Below are positions 1-8,266 of a DNA stretch of 64,000 bases, piece after piece; the stretch's first letter is position 1; each line of letters opens with the position of its first letter. Where the stretch lies: positions 1 through 64,000 of the forward strand of contig CALMPI010000024.1 in assembly GCA_937872175.1 (NCBI GenBank). Reading direction: 5' to 3'. This DNA is from an uncultured Flavobacteriales bacterium. Its GTDB lineage: Bacteria; Bacteroidota; Bacteroidia; Flavobacteriales_F; PHOS-HE28. Below the pieces are notes generated by a model, which saw nothing but the letters and a program-made list of their open reading frames with translations, was not told where the DNA came from and did no database searches. The translations under genes were made by a program, and so were the position numbers.

Positions 1-1826
1 CGTGGGATGCGAACTGCACCTGCGTGGGCCAGCTGATCGACTGCGAAGGCACCCCGGGCGGCAGCGCCCTCCCCGGCACCGCCTGCGACGATGGCAACCC
101 CAACAGCAGCAACGACACCTGGGATGCCAACTGCACCTGCAGCGGCACCCTGGCCAACGACTGCGAAGGCACCCCGGGCGGTCCTGCCCAGCCGGGTACG
201 CCCTGCGATGACGGACTTGCCACCACCGGCAACGATACGTGGGATGCGAACTGCGTGTGCGTGGGTCAGCTGATCGACTGCGAAGGCACCCCGGGCGGCA
301 GCGCCCTCCCCGGCACCGCCTGCGACGATGGCAACCCCAACAGCAGCAACGACACCTGGGATGCCAACTGCAACTGCAGCGGCACCCTGGCCAACGACTG
401 CGAAGGCACCCCGGGAGGCCCTGCCCAGCCGGGTACGCCCTGCGATGATGGCCAGGTCCAGACCGGCAACGACACCTGGGATGCCAATTGCAACTGCATC
501 GGTCAGCTGATCGACTGCGAAGGCACCCCGGGCGGTAGCGCCCTGCCTGGCACGGCTTGCGATGACGGTGATGCCTGCACCACGGGCGATGTGTACGACG
601 CGAACTGCAACTGCGCGGGTCTCTTCGCGGATGCGGACAACGACGGTACCTGCGACGCCAACGACGTGTGCCCGGGCAGCCCCGAGCCTGGTCAGAGCTG
701 CGACGACGGTGATGCGTGCACGACGAACGATGTGGTGGATGCGAACTGCAATTGCGCCGGCACCTTCGCCGATGATGACAATGATGGTACCTGCGATGCG
801 GATGATGTGTGCCCGGGCAGCCCGGAGCCCGGTCAGTCCTGCGACGATGGCAACCCCTTCACCATCAACGATGTGGTGGATGCTAACTGCGACTGCGCCG
901 GCACCCCGATCGGCAACTGCACCGAGATCCTCACGCTGGACATCACCCTGGACAACAACGGGGCGGAGACCACTTGGGAGGTGCGCGACCAGACGGGAAC
1001 CACGGTGATCTTGTCCGGTGGTCCGTATCAGAACGGTCAGGCCGGCAGCATCGTCACCGAGACCCTCTGCCTCAACCAGCTGTGCTACCGCCTTGTGGTG
1101 AACGACGCCGGTGGTGATGGCATCAACGGTGGTGGTTACGTGCTGCGCGACGCCAACGGCCGCCGCATCGTGGACGCCAACGGCTCCTTCACGAGCACAA
1201 GCAGCGTGATCAACGAGTTCTGCCTGCCGCTGAGCGTGGCGCGCCTGATCAACGCCAGCTGCGATCGCACGAACCTGCTCTACAAGACGAGCACGCAGAT
1301 CTACGCCAGCTTCTACCCGGGTGCCAGCGGCTACCAGTTCTGGATCTTCGATCCGCACGGCTTCTACAGCCGCCGCGTGTTCAGTTCCATCCAGAACCTG
1401 GTGCCGGCCAACCTGGTGACCAATCCGGTGCCTGCGGACCTCGACCTGAACGTGCGTGTGCGCGCCCTGGTCGGTGGCAACTACACCGAGTTCGGTCCTG
1501 CCTGCCGCTTCCGTCTCAACACCCCGGGTGGTGGCGGTCGTGAGGCCATCCTCTTCGACGAGGCCAGCAATGTGACCATGAGCCTGTACCCGAACCCGAA
1601 CCGTGGTGAGGTGGTGAACGTGGCCTTCGACGGCATCGCCGCCGCCGAGCGGATGGACATCGACGTGATGGACATCTTCGGCAAGCGTGTGATGGCCGAG
1701 CAGATCGCTGCTCCGGGTGGTGCCTTCGTGCACACCATGGACATGGGACTGCTGGCGCCCGGTGTGTACATGGTGAACGTCCGCGTCGACGATCGCTTCT
1801 ACACCCAGCGCCTGGTCCGCCAGTAA
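1..1826 (+). CDS. Cys-rich tandem-repeat T9SS-secreted surface protein, 5' partial
   Basis: The reading frame is open from base 3, so the N-terminus lies outside the window. About 607 residues are visible. The first half alternates two Cys-rich units of 39-40 residues with the pattern CEGTPGG..PGT.CDDG...NDTWDANC.C. Two variants follow that carry Asp/Asn-rich DxDNDGTCDxxDVCPG calcium-binding stretches resembling thrombospondin type 3 repeats. A beta-rich region follows (about residues 305-520), and the last ~80 residues form a type A T9SS sorting domain: a YPNPNRG motif, then GVYMVNV and a basic QRLVRQ end. The protein is therefore probably exported through the T9SS and anchored or released at the cell surface, with an adhesive or stalk-like role inferred from the repeats. 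A hairpin 20 nt after the stop suggests transcription ends here. Confidence 0.85.
   Translation, partial: WDANCTCVGQLIDCEGTPGGSALPGTACDDGNPNSSNDTWDANCTCSGTLANDCEGTPGGPAQPGTPCDDGLATTGNDTWDANCVCVGQLIDCEGTPGGSALPGTACDDGNPNSSNDTWDANCNCSGTLANDCEGTPGGPAQPGTPCDDGQVQTGNDTWDANCNCIGQLIDCEGTPGGSALPGTACDDGDACTTGDVYDANCNCAGLFADADNDGTCDANDVCPGSPEPGQSCDDGDACTTNDVVDANCNCAGTFADDDNDGTCDADDVCPGSPEPGQSCDDGNPFTINDVVDANCDCAGTPIGNCTEILTLDITLDNNGAETTWEVRDQTGTTVILSGGPYQNGQAGSIVTETLCLNQLCYRLVVNDAGGDGINGGGYVLRDANGRRIVDANGSFTSTSSVINEFCLPLSVARLINASCDRTNLLYKTSTQIYASFYPGASGYQFWIFDPHGFYSRRVFSSIQNLVPANLVTNPVPADLDLNVRVRALVGGNYTEFGPACRFRLNTPGGGGREAILFDEASNVTMSLYPNPNRGEVVNVAFDGIAAAERMDIDVMDIFGKRVMAEQIAAPGGAFVHTMDMGLLAPGVYMVNVRVDDRFYTQRLVRQ
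27..580 (+). repeat. 237-bp tandem super-repeat coding for alternating A/B Cys-rich units
   Basis: The same sequence (GQLIDCEGTPGG in translation) recurs at 27, 264 and 501, exactly 237 bp apart. Each super-unit codes for one 39-residue A unit and one 40-residue B unit. Copies one and two are nearly identical at the DNA level, indicating recent duplication or gene conversion. The third diverges after its first half into the Asp-rich variants. Confidence 0.9.
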
Positions 1827-1845
1827 GCTGAACGAACTTCATGGC

Positions 1846-1875
1846 GAAGGGCCGCTCCTCACGGGGCGGCCCTTC
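1846..1875 (+). terminator. Hairpin terminator after the repeat protein
   Basis: Perfect 10-bp stem 1846-1855 / 1866-1875 with a 10-nt loop, 20 nt after the stop codon. It lacks a clear T tract. The rest of the gap to 2150 shows no gene or RNA that I can recognise. Confidence 0.6.
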
Positions 1876-2150
1876 GTGCTTTGGGGTGGGGGGGGACGTG
1901 CGGATCGCCATGCAGTGTGCCCCGCTTCCGTGACGAACAACGCCTGATCGGCATGTCGTCCGGGCAATGGCGCCGCTGCTGCAGGTCATCCACCGTCCTG
2001 TGGGGGTGCGCGGGAACAACGGCGATCGCGCTTATCAAGGCGAGCTGTCCATGTCGCTCCAAAGGTCAACAGGCGGGCATGGAGCGCGGATCGGATGCGC
2101 GGGCACGCTTGCGGTCGCCACAGCCCCGGGTCCCACCTCGCTGGAGGGGA

Positions 2151-2185
2151 ACGAAAAAGCCCCGCGCTAGGCGGGGCTTTTTCGT
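2151..2185 (-). terminator. Strong bidirectional terminator downstream of gap
   Basis: Perfect 15-bp stem 2151-2165 / 2171-2185 with a 5-nt loop. Its outer arms are A-rich and T-rich, so it would work as an intrinsic terminator on either strand. It lies 13 nt beyond the stop codon of the minus-strand GAPDH gene. Confidence 0.85.
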
Positions 2186-2197
2186 CACTGGGCGGGT

Positions 2198-3652
2198 TCA
2201 GTAGTAGATCAGTCTGCGCACCTTGGCCACATGCTTGGCCAGGCGGATCACCTGCTTGGTGTAACCGAACTCATTGTCGTACCAAGCGTAGAGCACGGCC
2301 GTGCGCCCGTCGGGACCGACGATCGTGGCATTGCTGTCGAACACACTGCAGCAGGTATCGCCGATGATGTCACTGCTCACCAGTTCGGGGTCGATCTGGT
2401 AGTGGATCTGGTTCACCAGTTCTCCGTTCAGGGCTGCATGGCGCACCATTTCGTTCACCTCGTCCCGGGTCACCACCTTTTTCAGGCTCAGGCTCATGAT
2501 GGCCAGCGATCCGTTGGGTGTCGGCACACGCACGGCGTTGGCGGTGAGCTTGTCCTTCAGGCTGGGAATGGCCTTCGTGACCGCACTGCCGGCACCGGTG
2601 CTGGTGATCACCATGTTGACGGCCGCACTGCGACCACGGCGAGGCTTCTTATGGTAGTTGTCCAGCAGGTTCTGGTCGTTCGTGTAGGCGTGCACCGTCT
2701 CGATGTGGCCCTTTTCGATCCCGATCCCGTCCTCGATCACCTTCAGCACCGGGCAGATGGCATTGGTGGTGCAGCTGGCCGCGCTGAACAGTTGTTCATT
2801 CTCAATGTCCAGCTCCTTGTGATTGATGCCGTACACGATGTTCGGCATCTCCTTGCCGGGTGCGGTAAGGATCACCTTGTTCACTCCCTTGGCGTTCAAA
2901 TGCCGGGCGAGATCGGCGCGCTTGGTGAAGGCGCCTGTGTTGTCGATGATCAGTGCGTTGTTGATGCCGTGGGCCGTGTAGTCCACATCCTCCGGGTTGT
3001 TGGCCGCGATGAGCTGCACACGCTGGCCATTGATGATCAGGCACTTGTTCTCCAGGTCCTCCACCACACTGCCCTTGAAGGCGCCATGAACGCTGTCATT
3101 ACGCAGGAGTGCCGCACGTTTCACGATCTCCTCGTCGGTGAGGGAGCGGGTGACGATGGCCCGTAGGCGCAGCTGCTGGCCTTTTCCTGCCTGCTTCACC
3201 AGCTCCCGGGCTGCGATGCGCCCAATGCGGCCGAACCCATACAGCACCACATCCCGTGGTTCGAACTTGTGCTTGTCCGCACCGATGAAGCCGTTGAGCG
3301 TGGTCTTGAGGAACGCATCGAGGTCCTTGCCACCGCTCTGGCCGTATTCCCAGGTCAGCTTGCCGATGTCGATCTTGCTGGGCGCGAGGTCCATGGCGAG
3401 TAGGGCTCTTGCGACCTCCGAGGTGGTGAACACATCGATCGGCTTCTGCACCACGTCCTTGGCGTAGTTGAAGAGGTTCAGCACCTCACTGATGTTGGTG
3501 TCGAGCAGGTGGTTGCGGAAGAACACGAGCTCCACACCGCGGCCGTACATGAGCTGGCCTACGGAATTCTCCAGGTCGACGGCCGCCTTCTCGCGGTCCA
3601 CAAAATCCTTCAGGCCGGTCTCGTAGCCGGTCCTGGCTTCCAGGGTCTGCAT
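2198..3652 (-). CDS. gap: Glyceraldehyde-3-phosphate dehydrogenase, long form
   Basis: 484 residues. It catalyses the NAD(P)-dependent interconversion of glyceraldehyde-3-phosphate and 1,3-bisphosphoglycerate in glycolysis or gluconeogenesis. The Rossmann motif GFGRIGR is at about 139-145, the catalytic Cys is at about 294 in SAASCTTNA, and the partner His is at about 321 in HAYTND. The family core is about 335 residues. Here an extra N-terminal segment of about 130 residues (MQTLEARTGYETGLKDFVDRE onward) precedes it, as I recall for a long-form GAPDH class found in Bacteroidota. The ATG start is the first in frame. The gene is monocistronic, ending at a strong terminator. Cofactor preference and whether it runs in the catabolic or anabolic direction cannot be told from sequence alone. 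Confidence 0.93.
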   Translation of the reverse strand: MQTLEARTGYETGLKDFVDREKAAVDLENSVGQLMYGRGVELVFFRNHLLDTNISEVLNLFNYAKDVVQKPIDVFTTSEVARALLAMDLAPSKIDIGKLTWEYGQSGGKDLDAFLKTTLNGFIGADKHKFEPRDVVLYGFGRIGRIAARELVKQAGKGQQLRLRAIVTRSLTDEEIVKRAALLRNDSVHGAFKGSVVEDLENKCLIINGQRVQLIAANNPEDVDYTAHGINNALIIDNTGAFTKRADLARHLNAKGVNKVILTAPGKEMPNIVYGINHKELDIENEQLFSAASCTTNAICPVLKVIEDGIGIEKGHIETVHAYTNDQNLLDNYHKKPRRGRSAAVNMVITSTGAGSAVTKAIPSLKDKLTANAVRVPTPNGSLAIMSLSLKKVVTRDEVNEMVRHAALNGELVNQIHYQIDPELVSSDIIGDTCCSVFDSNATIVGPDGRTAVLYAWYDNEFGYTKQVIRLAKHVAKVRRLIYY

Positions 3653-3691
3653 GGATGGGTGATGGGGGTTGGTCCGATGGTGTGAAAGGAC

Positions 3692-3714
3692 GCGCCCCGC
3701 CGAGGGCGGGGCGC
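3692..3714 (-). terminator. Terminator after the sigma factor gene
   Basis: Perfect 10-bp GC-only stem 3705-3714 / 3692-3701 with a 3-nt loop, beginning 6 nt after the minus-strand stop codon of the sigma factor gene. Confidence 0.7.
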
Positions 3715-3720
3715 GGTGGT

Positions 3721-4584
3721 TCAGCCGAGGTAGGCCTTGAGCAGCTTGCTCCTGCTGGTATGCCGCAATCGCCGGATCGCTTTCTCCTTGATCTGGCGCA
3801 CGCGCTCACGGGTGAGGTCGAACTTGGCGCCGATCTCCTCCAGGGTGAGACCGTGGTTGATGCCGATCCCGAAGAAGAGCTTCACCACATCACGCTCCCG
3901 CTCGGTGAGGGTGCTCAATGCCCGCTCGATCTCCTTGCTGAGGGATTCGTTCAGGAGCAGCCTGTCGGCCGGGGCGCTGTCATTGTTGGGCAGCACATCC
4001 AGGAGGCTGTTGCTCTCACCTTCCACAAAGGGGGCGTCCATGCTGATGTGGCGGCCGCTCACTTTCATGGTATCGGCCACCTTCTCGGGGGGGAGGTCCA
4101 ACAGGGCGGCCAGCTCGTCCGCGCTGGGCGGGCGCTCATACTCCTGCTCCAGCTTGGCGAAGGCCTTGTTGATCTTGTTCAGCGAACCCACCTGGTTGAG
4201 CGGAAGGCGCACGATGCGGCTTTGTTCGGCCAGCGCCTGCAGGATGCTTTGGCGGATCCACCACACGGCGTAGCTGATGAACTTGAAGCCCCGTGTCTCG
4301 TCGAAACGCTGGGCCGCCTTGATCAGGCCGAGGTTGCCCTCGTTGATCAGATCGGGAAGGCTGAGGCCCTGGTTCTGGTACTGCTTGGCCACGGATACCA
4401 CAAAGCGCAGATTGGCCTTCACCAGCTTCTCCAATGCACGAGTGTCCCCTTCCTTGATCCGGCGGGCCAGCTCCACCTCCTGGTCCGCGGTGATCAACCC
4501 TTCCTTGCCGATCTCCTGCAGGTACTTGTCAAGCGATTGGCTTTCCCGGTTGGTGATCGACTTGGTGATCTTAAGCTGACGCAT
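3721..4584 (-). CDS. rpoD: Primary RNA polymerase sigma factor, Bacteroidota short type
   Basis: 287 residues from the ATG at 4584, which gives the conserved Bacteroidota N-terminus [16 protein letters not shown] start four codons upstream is possible but less likely. Region 1.2 ([14 protein letters not shown]), region 2 ([31 protein letters not shown] and the -10 recognition helix [13 protein letters not shown]), region 3 and region 4 ([29 protein letters not shown]) are all present. Region 1.1 and the long non-conserved insert of proteobacterial RpoD are absent, as usual in this phylum. It directs housekeeping transcription, presumably from the TAnnTTTG-type promoters seen throughout the window. 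A -7-like box lies about 90 nt upstream. Confidence 0.95.
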   Translation of the reverse strand: MRQLKITKSITNRESQSLDKYLQEIGKEGLITADQEVELARRIKEGDTRALEKLVKANLRFVVSVAKQYQNQGLSLPDLINEGNLGLIKAAQRFDETRGFKFISYAVWWIRQSILQALAEQSRIVRLPLNQVGSLNKINKAFAKLEQEYERPPSADELAALLDLPPEKVADTMKVSGRHISMDAPFVEGESNSLLDVLPNNDSAPADRLLLNESLSKEIERALSTLTERERDVVKLFFGIGINHGLTLEEIGAKFDLTRERVRQIKEKAIRRLRHTSRSKLLKAYLG

Positions 4585-4674
4585 CCTGCTGGTCACGGTG
4601 CGGAGGGTGTTAGGGGTTGGTGGTCAGGGACTTGAGAAGTGGTCGGTCCACTGGACCCCACCACGGGTGTGGCG

Positions 4675-4682
4675 CGAAGGTA
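4675..4682 (-). promoter_or_regulatory. -7 promoter box for the sigma factor gene
   Basis: Reads TACCTTCG on the minus strand, one mismatch from the Bacteroidota TAnnTTTG box. It would give a leader of about 85 nt before the start at 4584. Confidence 0.5.
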
Positions 4683-4764
4683 AGGCCCCACCTCCCTACG
4701 GGACAAGATGCCCGTTCCTTGGGCCGTGGGCGGGGGCACTAGGACCTTCTGGGCCCCAACTCCT

Positions 4765-6225
4765 TCAAACCCCCAGGCCATAGTAGGCGCGCGTGCCGTT
4801 GGGGTACACGCCCTCGATCAGGACGCCGCCACGTTTGTTGGAGAGCGCGCGTTCGATGTCATCCGGCTTGCTGATCGGCTGGTCGTCCACGCGCGTGATG
4901 ATGAACCCCTCCCGGATGCCGCTGCTGCGCAGGCGACCGGTGTCCACCGAGACCACCTTCACCCCGTTCGTCAGTTTGAGGGCGCGCAGTTCCTCGGCCG
5001 TGGCCGCGGACAACTGGGCACCCAGTACTTCGCTCAGTTCGCGTTTGGCGGGTGTGGCCGCAAGCGTGCCGGAACCATCGCGGCCGCGCAGCGTAAGGTC
5101 GACCACACGCTCCCGGTTGTCGCGCATCACGGTCACCGTCACCTGGTCACCCGGTCGGAATTTGCCCACCTGCTCCTGGAGCTGCGGCACATTGTTCACC
5201 TCGATATTGCCCACCTTGAGGATCACATCGCCTTCCTTGAGGCCCGCCGACTGTGCGGCACCACCCTCGGTGAGCCCGTTCACGTACACGCCCCGGATCC
5301 GGTCCATGCGGGCCTCTTCCGCGAGCGCCTGATCCATGTTCCGGATGCTCACCCCCAGATAGGCGCGCTGGACACTACCATACTCCAGCAGGTCGCTGGT
5401 GACCTTGCGCACGATGTTGGCCGGTACGGCAAAGGAATACCCGGCATACTGGCCGGTGGTGCTGGCGATCGCCGTGTTGATGCCGATCAGCTGGCCCTGG
5501 GTGTTCACCAAGGCGCCACCGCTGTTCCCGGGGTTCACGGCGGCGTCCGTCTGGATGAAGCTTTCGATGGGGAAGATGTCGCGGCCCGGATCGTACTGAA
5601 GAAGGTTGATGTTCCTGGCCTTGGCGCTCACGATACCGGCCGTCACCGTGCTCGTCAGGTTCATCGGGTTGCCCACGGCGAGGACCCATTCCCCCACTTT
5701 CACCTCGTCGGAGTTCCCGAAGGCCAGTGTGGGCAGGTCGGTGGCGTCGACCTTCAGGAGCGCGATGTCCGTGCTTGGATCGCGCCCGATCACGCGTGCC
5801 GGGAGCGATCGGTTGTCGTTCAGGTGCACGGAGATCTTATCCGCACCTTCCACCACGTGGTTGTTCGTCACGATGTAGCCATCGTCGGCGATGATGACCC
5901 CGCTGCCGACACCCTCACGCGGCTGCGGCTGGCTGGGCCTGTAGCCCCAGAAGAAATCCTGGAACGGGTCCCGGTAGCGCACCATCGTCTCGGTGGTGAC
6001 ATGCACCACCGCGTTCACGGAGACCTCGGCGGCAGGCACCAGATCCACCGGGGCGGTTCCCGGGGTCAGGGTGGGCATGCTCACCGGCACGGTGGCCGTG
6101 TTCACGCTCTTCATCGGTGGATCATCGGACCTGAACGGAGATGGACGGAGCAACAGGTCATACCCGCTCATCGCCAGGATCCCACCGGCAAGGGCGGCCA
6201 GGAAGTAGGAGAAGGTGCGTTTCAT
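4765..6225 (-). CDS. DegP/HtrA-type periplasmic serine protease with two PDZ domains
   Basis: 486 residues from the ATG at 6225, which places a signal anchor (MKRTFSYFLAALAGGILAM) at the N-terminus; upstream in-frame ATGs would spoil it. The trypsin-like domain carries the triad His about 123 (TNNHVVEG), Asp about 153 (STDIALLKVD) and Ser about 235 (NPGNSGGA). Two PDZ domains follow, roughly 265-370 and 390-480, the first with YLGVSIRNMDQ and the second ending in FIITRVDDQPI. The family degrades or refolds misfolded envelope proteins. It is divergent from dapF across a 148-bp gap that shows no strong operator, so stress regulation cannot be assessed here. Confidence 0.93.
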   Translation of the reverse strand: MKRTFSYFLAALAGGILAMSGYDLLLRPSPFRSDDPPMKSVNTATVPVSMPTLTPGTAPVDLVPAAEVSVNAVVHVTTETMVRYRDPFQDFFWGYRPSQPQPREGVGSGVIIADDGYIVTNNHVVEGADKISVHLNDNRSLPARVIGRDPSTDIALLKVDATDLPTLAFGNSDEVKVGEWVLAVGNPMNLTSTVTAGIVSAKARNINLLQYDPGRDIFPIESFIQTDAAVNPGNSGGALVNTQGQLIGINTAIASTTGQYAGYSFAVPANIVRKVTSDLLEYGSVQRAYLGVSIRNMDQALAEEARMDRIRGVYVNGLTEGGAAQSAGLKEGDVILKVGNIEVNNVPQLQEQVGKFRPGDQVTVTVMRDNRERVVDLTLRGRDGSGTLAATPAKRELSEVLGAQLSAATAEELRALKLTNGVKVVSVDTGRLRSSGIREGFIITRVDDQPISKPDDIERALSNKRGGVLIEGVYPNGTRAYYGLGV

Positions 6226-6373
6226 GGTGGTCGGTGGCATATCAAGTGGCATGCCGCGCTGTACGAAACAACGTTCCTGTCAGGCCCGCGAGCGGCGCTC
6301 CAGCGTTAAAAAGTGTTGATCATGGACGGGCGTGAGCGCTGCGGTGCCGGCGGACGGGCCGCATCTTTGCGCC

Positions 6374-7159
6374 ATGGCCGGTGGTTGGAGCTTCAGCAAG
6401 TGGGAGGGTTCGGGCAACGATTTCATCGTGGTCGATGACCGCAGGCTGGAATTCCCGGACCATGACGTGGCCATGGTCCGGCGCTGGTGTGACCGCCATT
6501 TCGGCATCGGCTCCGATGGGTTGATCCTGATCAGACCGGCGATCGCCGATGGCATGGCGTTCCACATGGAGTTCCTGAACCCGGACGGCAGCCGAAGTTT
6601 CTGCGGGAACGGAAGCCGCGCCGCATTCGGATCCTGGTCGGACCTCACCGGGGATCGTTCGTCCGTGCGCTTCACGGCCATCGACGGTCCGCATCGTGCT
6701 GAATGGTCAGGCCATGGTGTTCGCGTGGGCATGTGCGACGTCGGCATGGTGGACCGCATCAACGAACGCATGGACCGCATCGATACCGGATCGCCGCACC
6801 TCATCGTCTGGGTGGATGATCCCGAAGCGGTCGATCTGATCACCGAGGCCCGGGCCATCCGGTACGCACCGGAACATGCCCGTACAGGGATCAACGTGAA
6901 CTTCGTGAGATGGGCAGGGGGCGGATTGGAGATGCGGACCTATGAACGTGGCGTGGAGGCCGAGACCTTGAGCTGCGGCACCGGGGTGACGGCGGCCGCG
7001 CTATCGGCCATGTCGCGTGGACTGGTGGACGGCCGGTGCGAGGTGGTCACGCGGGGCGGGCGGCTGATGGTCGAGGCGGCGCCGGCCGGTCCAGGGTTCA
7101 ACGATGTCCATCTCAGCGGCCCGGTGGGTCATGTGTTCTCTGGAACCATCCGGCGATGA
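6374..7159 (+). CDS. dapF: Diaminopimelate epimerase
   Basis: 261 residues. It converts LL- to meso-diaminopimelate for lysine and peptidoglycan synthesis. The two active-site cysteines are visible: Cys about 77 in SFCGNGSR and Cys about 201 in LSCGTGVTAAA. The N-terminal SKWEGSGNDFIVVD motif is also typical. The ATG at 6374 was chosen because the family starts close to this motif; an upstream alternative start would add 14 unrelated residues. A -7-like CATCTTTG lies at 6362-6369, 4 nt before the ATG. The stop overlaps the mltG start by 4 nt (ATGA), implying one transcript and coupled translation with another cell-wall gene. Confidence 0.95.
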   Translation: MAGGWSFSKWEGSGNDFIVVDDRRLEFPDHDVAMVRRWCDRHFGIGSDGLILIRPAIADGMAFHMEFLNPDGSRSFCGNGSRAAFGSWSDLTGDRSSVRFTAIDGPHRAEWSGHGVRVGMCDVGMVDRINERMDRIDTGSPHLIVWVDDPEAVDLITEARAIRYAPEHARTGINVNFVRWAGGGLEMRTYERGVEAETLSCGTGVTAAALSAMSRGLVDGRCEVVTRGGRLMVEAAPAGPGFNDVHLSGPVGHVFSGTIRR

Positions 7160-8190
7160 AGCGTTGGCGCATTGTGCTGGCCGTGGTGACCGTCCTGCTT
7201 GTGCTCGCCGGGGCCCTGGGCTACCGCACCTGGCGAACGGTCTTCGGTCCCGGTCCTGAGTTCGTTACCGCGGAGCGTGTGCTGCTCATCCCCACGGGAG
7301 CCACGTTCGATCAGGTGGTGGACAGCCTGAAGGGCGCGGGCATGGTGGTCGACGAGGCGGCGCTGCGCTGGCTGGCCAGGCGGAAGAACTACGTGTCCCG
7401 CGTGAAGCCCGGGCGCTACGTGATCCCGAGCGGGACCAGCCTGAACGCCTTGATGAACAGACTGCGGAGCGGTGAGCAGGACCCCGTTCGGGTGACCTTC
7501 ACGAACATCCGCACCTTGCCACAGTTGGCCGGGCAGGTGGCGAGGTATGTGGAGGCGGATTCGATGGCCATGCTCGACGCCATGACCGATCCCGGGCTGA
7601 TCGCACGTGCCGGCCTGCGGCCCGAGACCATGATCGGGCTGTTCCTGCCGAACACGTATGAGGTGTGGTGGACGGAGCGACCAGAGGCGTTCATCAAGCG
7701 GATGGAACGGGAGCACCAACGGTTCTGGAACGAGGACCGCAGGTCGAAGGCCGCGCTCATCGGGCTGAGCCCGATGGAGGTGAGCACCTTGGCGAGCATC
7801 GTGCAGGCCGAGACCGCAAGACGGGATGAGGCGCCGATGATCGCCGGTGTGTACCTGAACCGGTTGCGGATCGGCATGCCTCTGCAGGCGGACCCGACGT
7901 TGAAGTTCGCGCTGGGACTGGACAGCGTGAACAGGGTGCTCGATGCCGACAAGCGTGTTGATTCCCCCTACAACACGTACACGCACACGGGCCTGCCTCC
8001 CGGGCCCATCAACATGCCCGAGCCGGGCTACATCGATGCGGTGCTGAACGCCACCAGGCACGACCACCTGTATTTCTGTGCACGGGAAACGCTGGACGGG
8101 TACAGCAATTTCGCACGCACCTACGAACAGCACCTGGTGAACGCACGACGCTACCAGCGGGCCCTGAACGCCCGTGGTATTTACCGCTGA
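7156..8190 (+). CDS. mltG: Endolytic murein transglycosylase MltG
   Basis: 344 residues. A single N-terminal transmembrane helix (about 5-22) is followed by a LysM-like region and the YceG domain. The catalytic Glu is at about 219 in LASIVQAET, matching the family ASIVEKE-type motif, and LPNTYEV and the late PYNTYTHTGLPPGPI block are also conserved. MltG cleaves nascent glycan strands and is thought to set their length or release them from the synthase. It is translationally coupled to dapF through an ATGA overlap. Confidence 0.94.
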   Translation: MKRWRIVLAVVTVLLVLAGALGYRTWRTVFGPGPEFVTAERVLLIPTGATFDQVVDSLKGAGMVVDEAALRWLARRKNYVSRVKPGRYVIPSGTSLNALMNRLRSGEQDPVRVTFTNIRTLPQLAGQVARYVEADSMAMLDAMTDPGLIARAGLRPETMIGLFLPNTYEVWWTERPEAFIKRMEREHQRFWNEDRRSKAALIGLSPMEVSTLASIVQAETARRDEAPMIAGVYLNRLRIGMPLQADPTLKFALGLDSVNRVLDADKRVDSPYNTYTHTGLPPGPINMPEPGYIDAVLNATRHDHLYFCARETLDGYSNFARTYEQHLVNARRYQRALNARGIYR

Positions 8191-8239
8191 GCTGTTGATA
8201 CACGCCTCCCGCGCGGGACAGCGGACGGTCGGAGCCCCC

Positions 8240-8247
8240 TACTTTCG
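8240..8247 (+). promoter_or_regulatory. -7 promoter box for the phosphohexomutase gene
   Basis: TACTTTCG, one mismatch from TAnnTTTG, 19 nt before the ATG at 8267. Confidence 0.5.
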
Positions 8248-8266
8248 CCCCTTCAAGAACAAGTCG

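Noticed and set aside
4708-6309. Long plus-strand open frame opposite the DegP-like gene
   Set aside because: No family resemblance, composition of a high-GC antisense shadow, and the minus-strand gene has full catalytic motifs.
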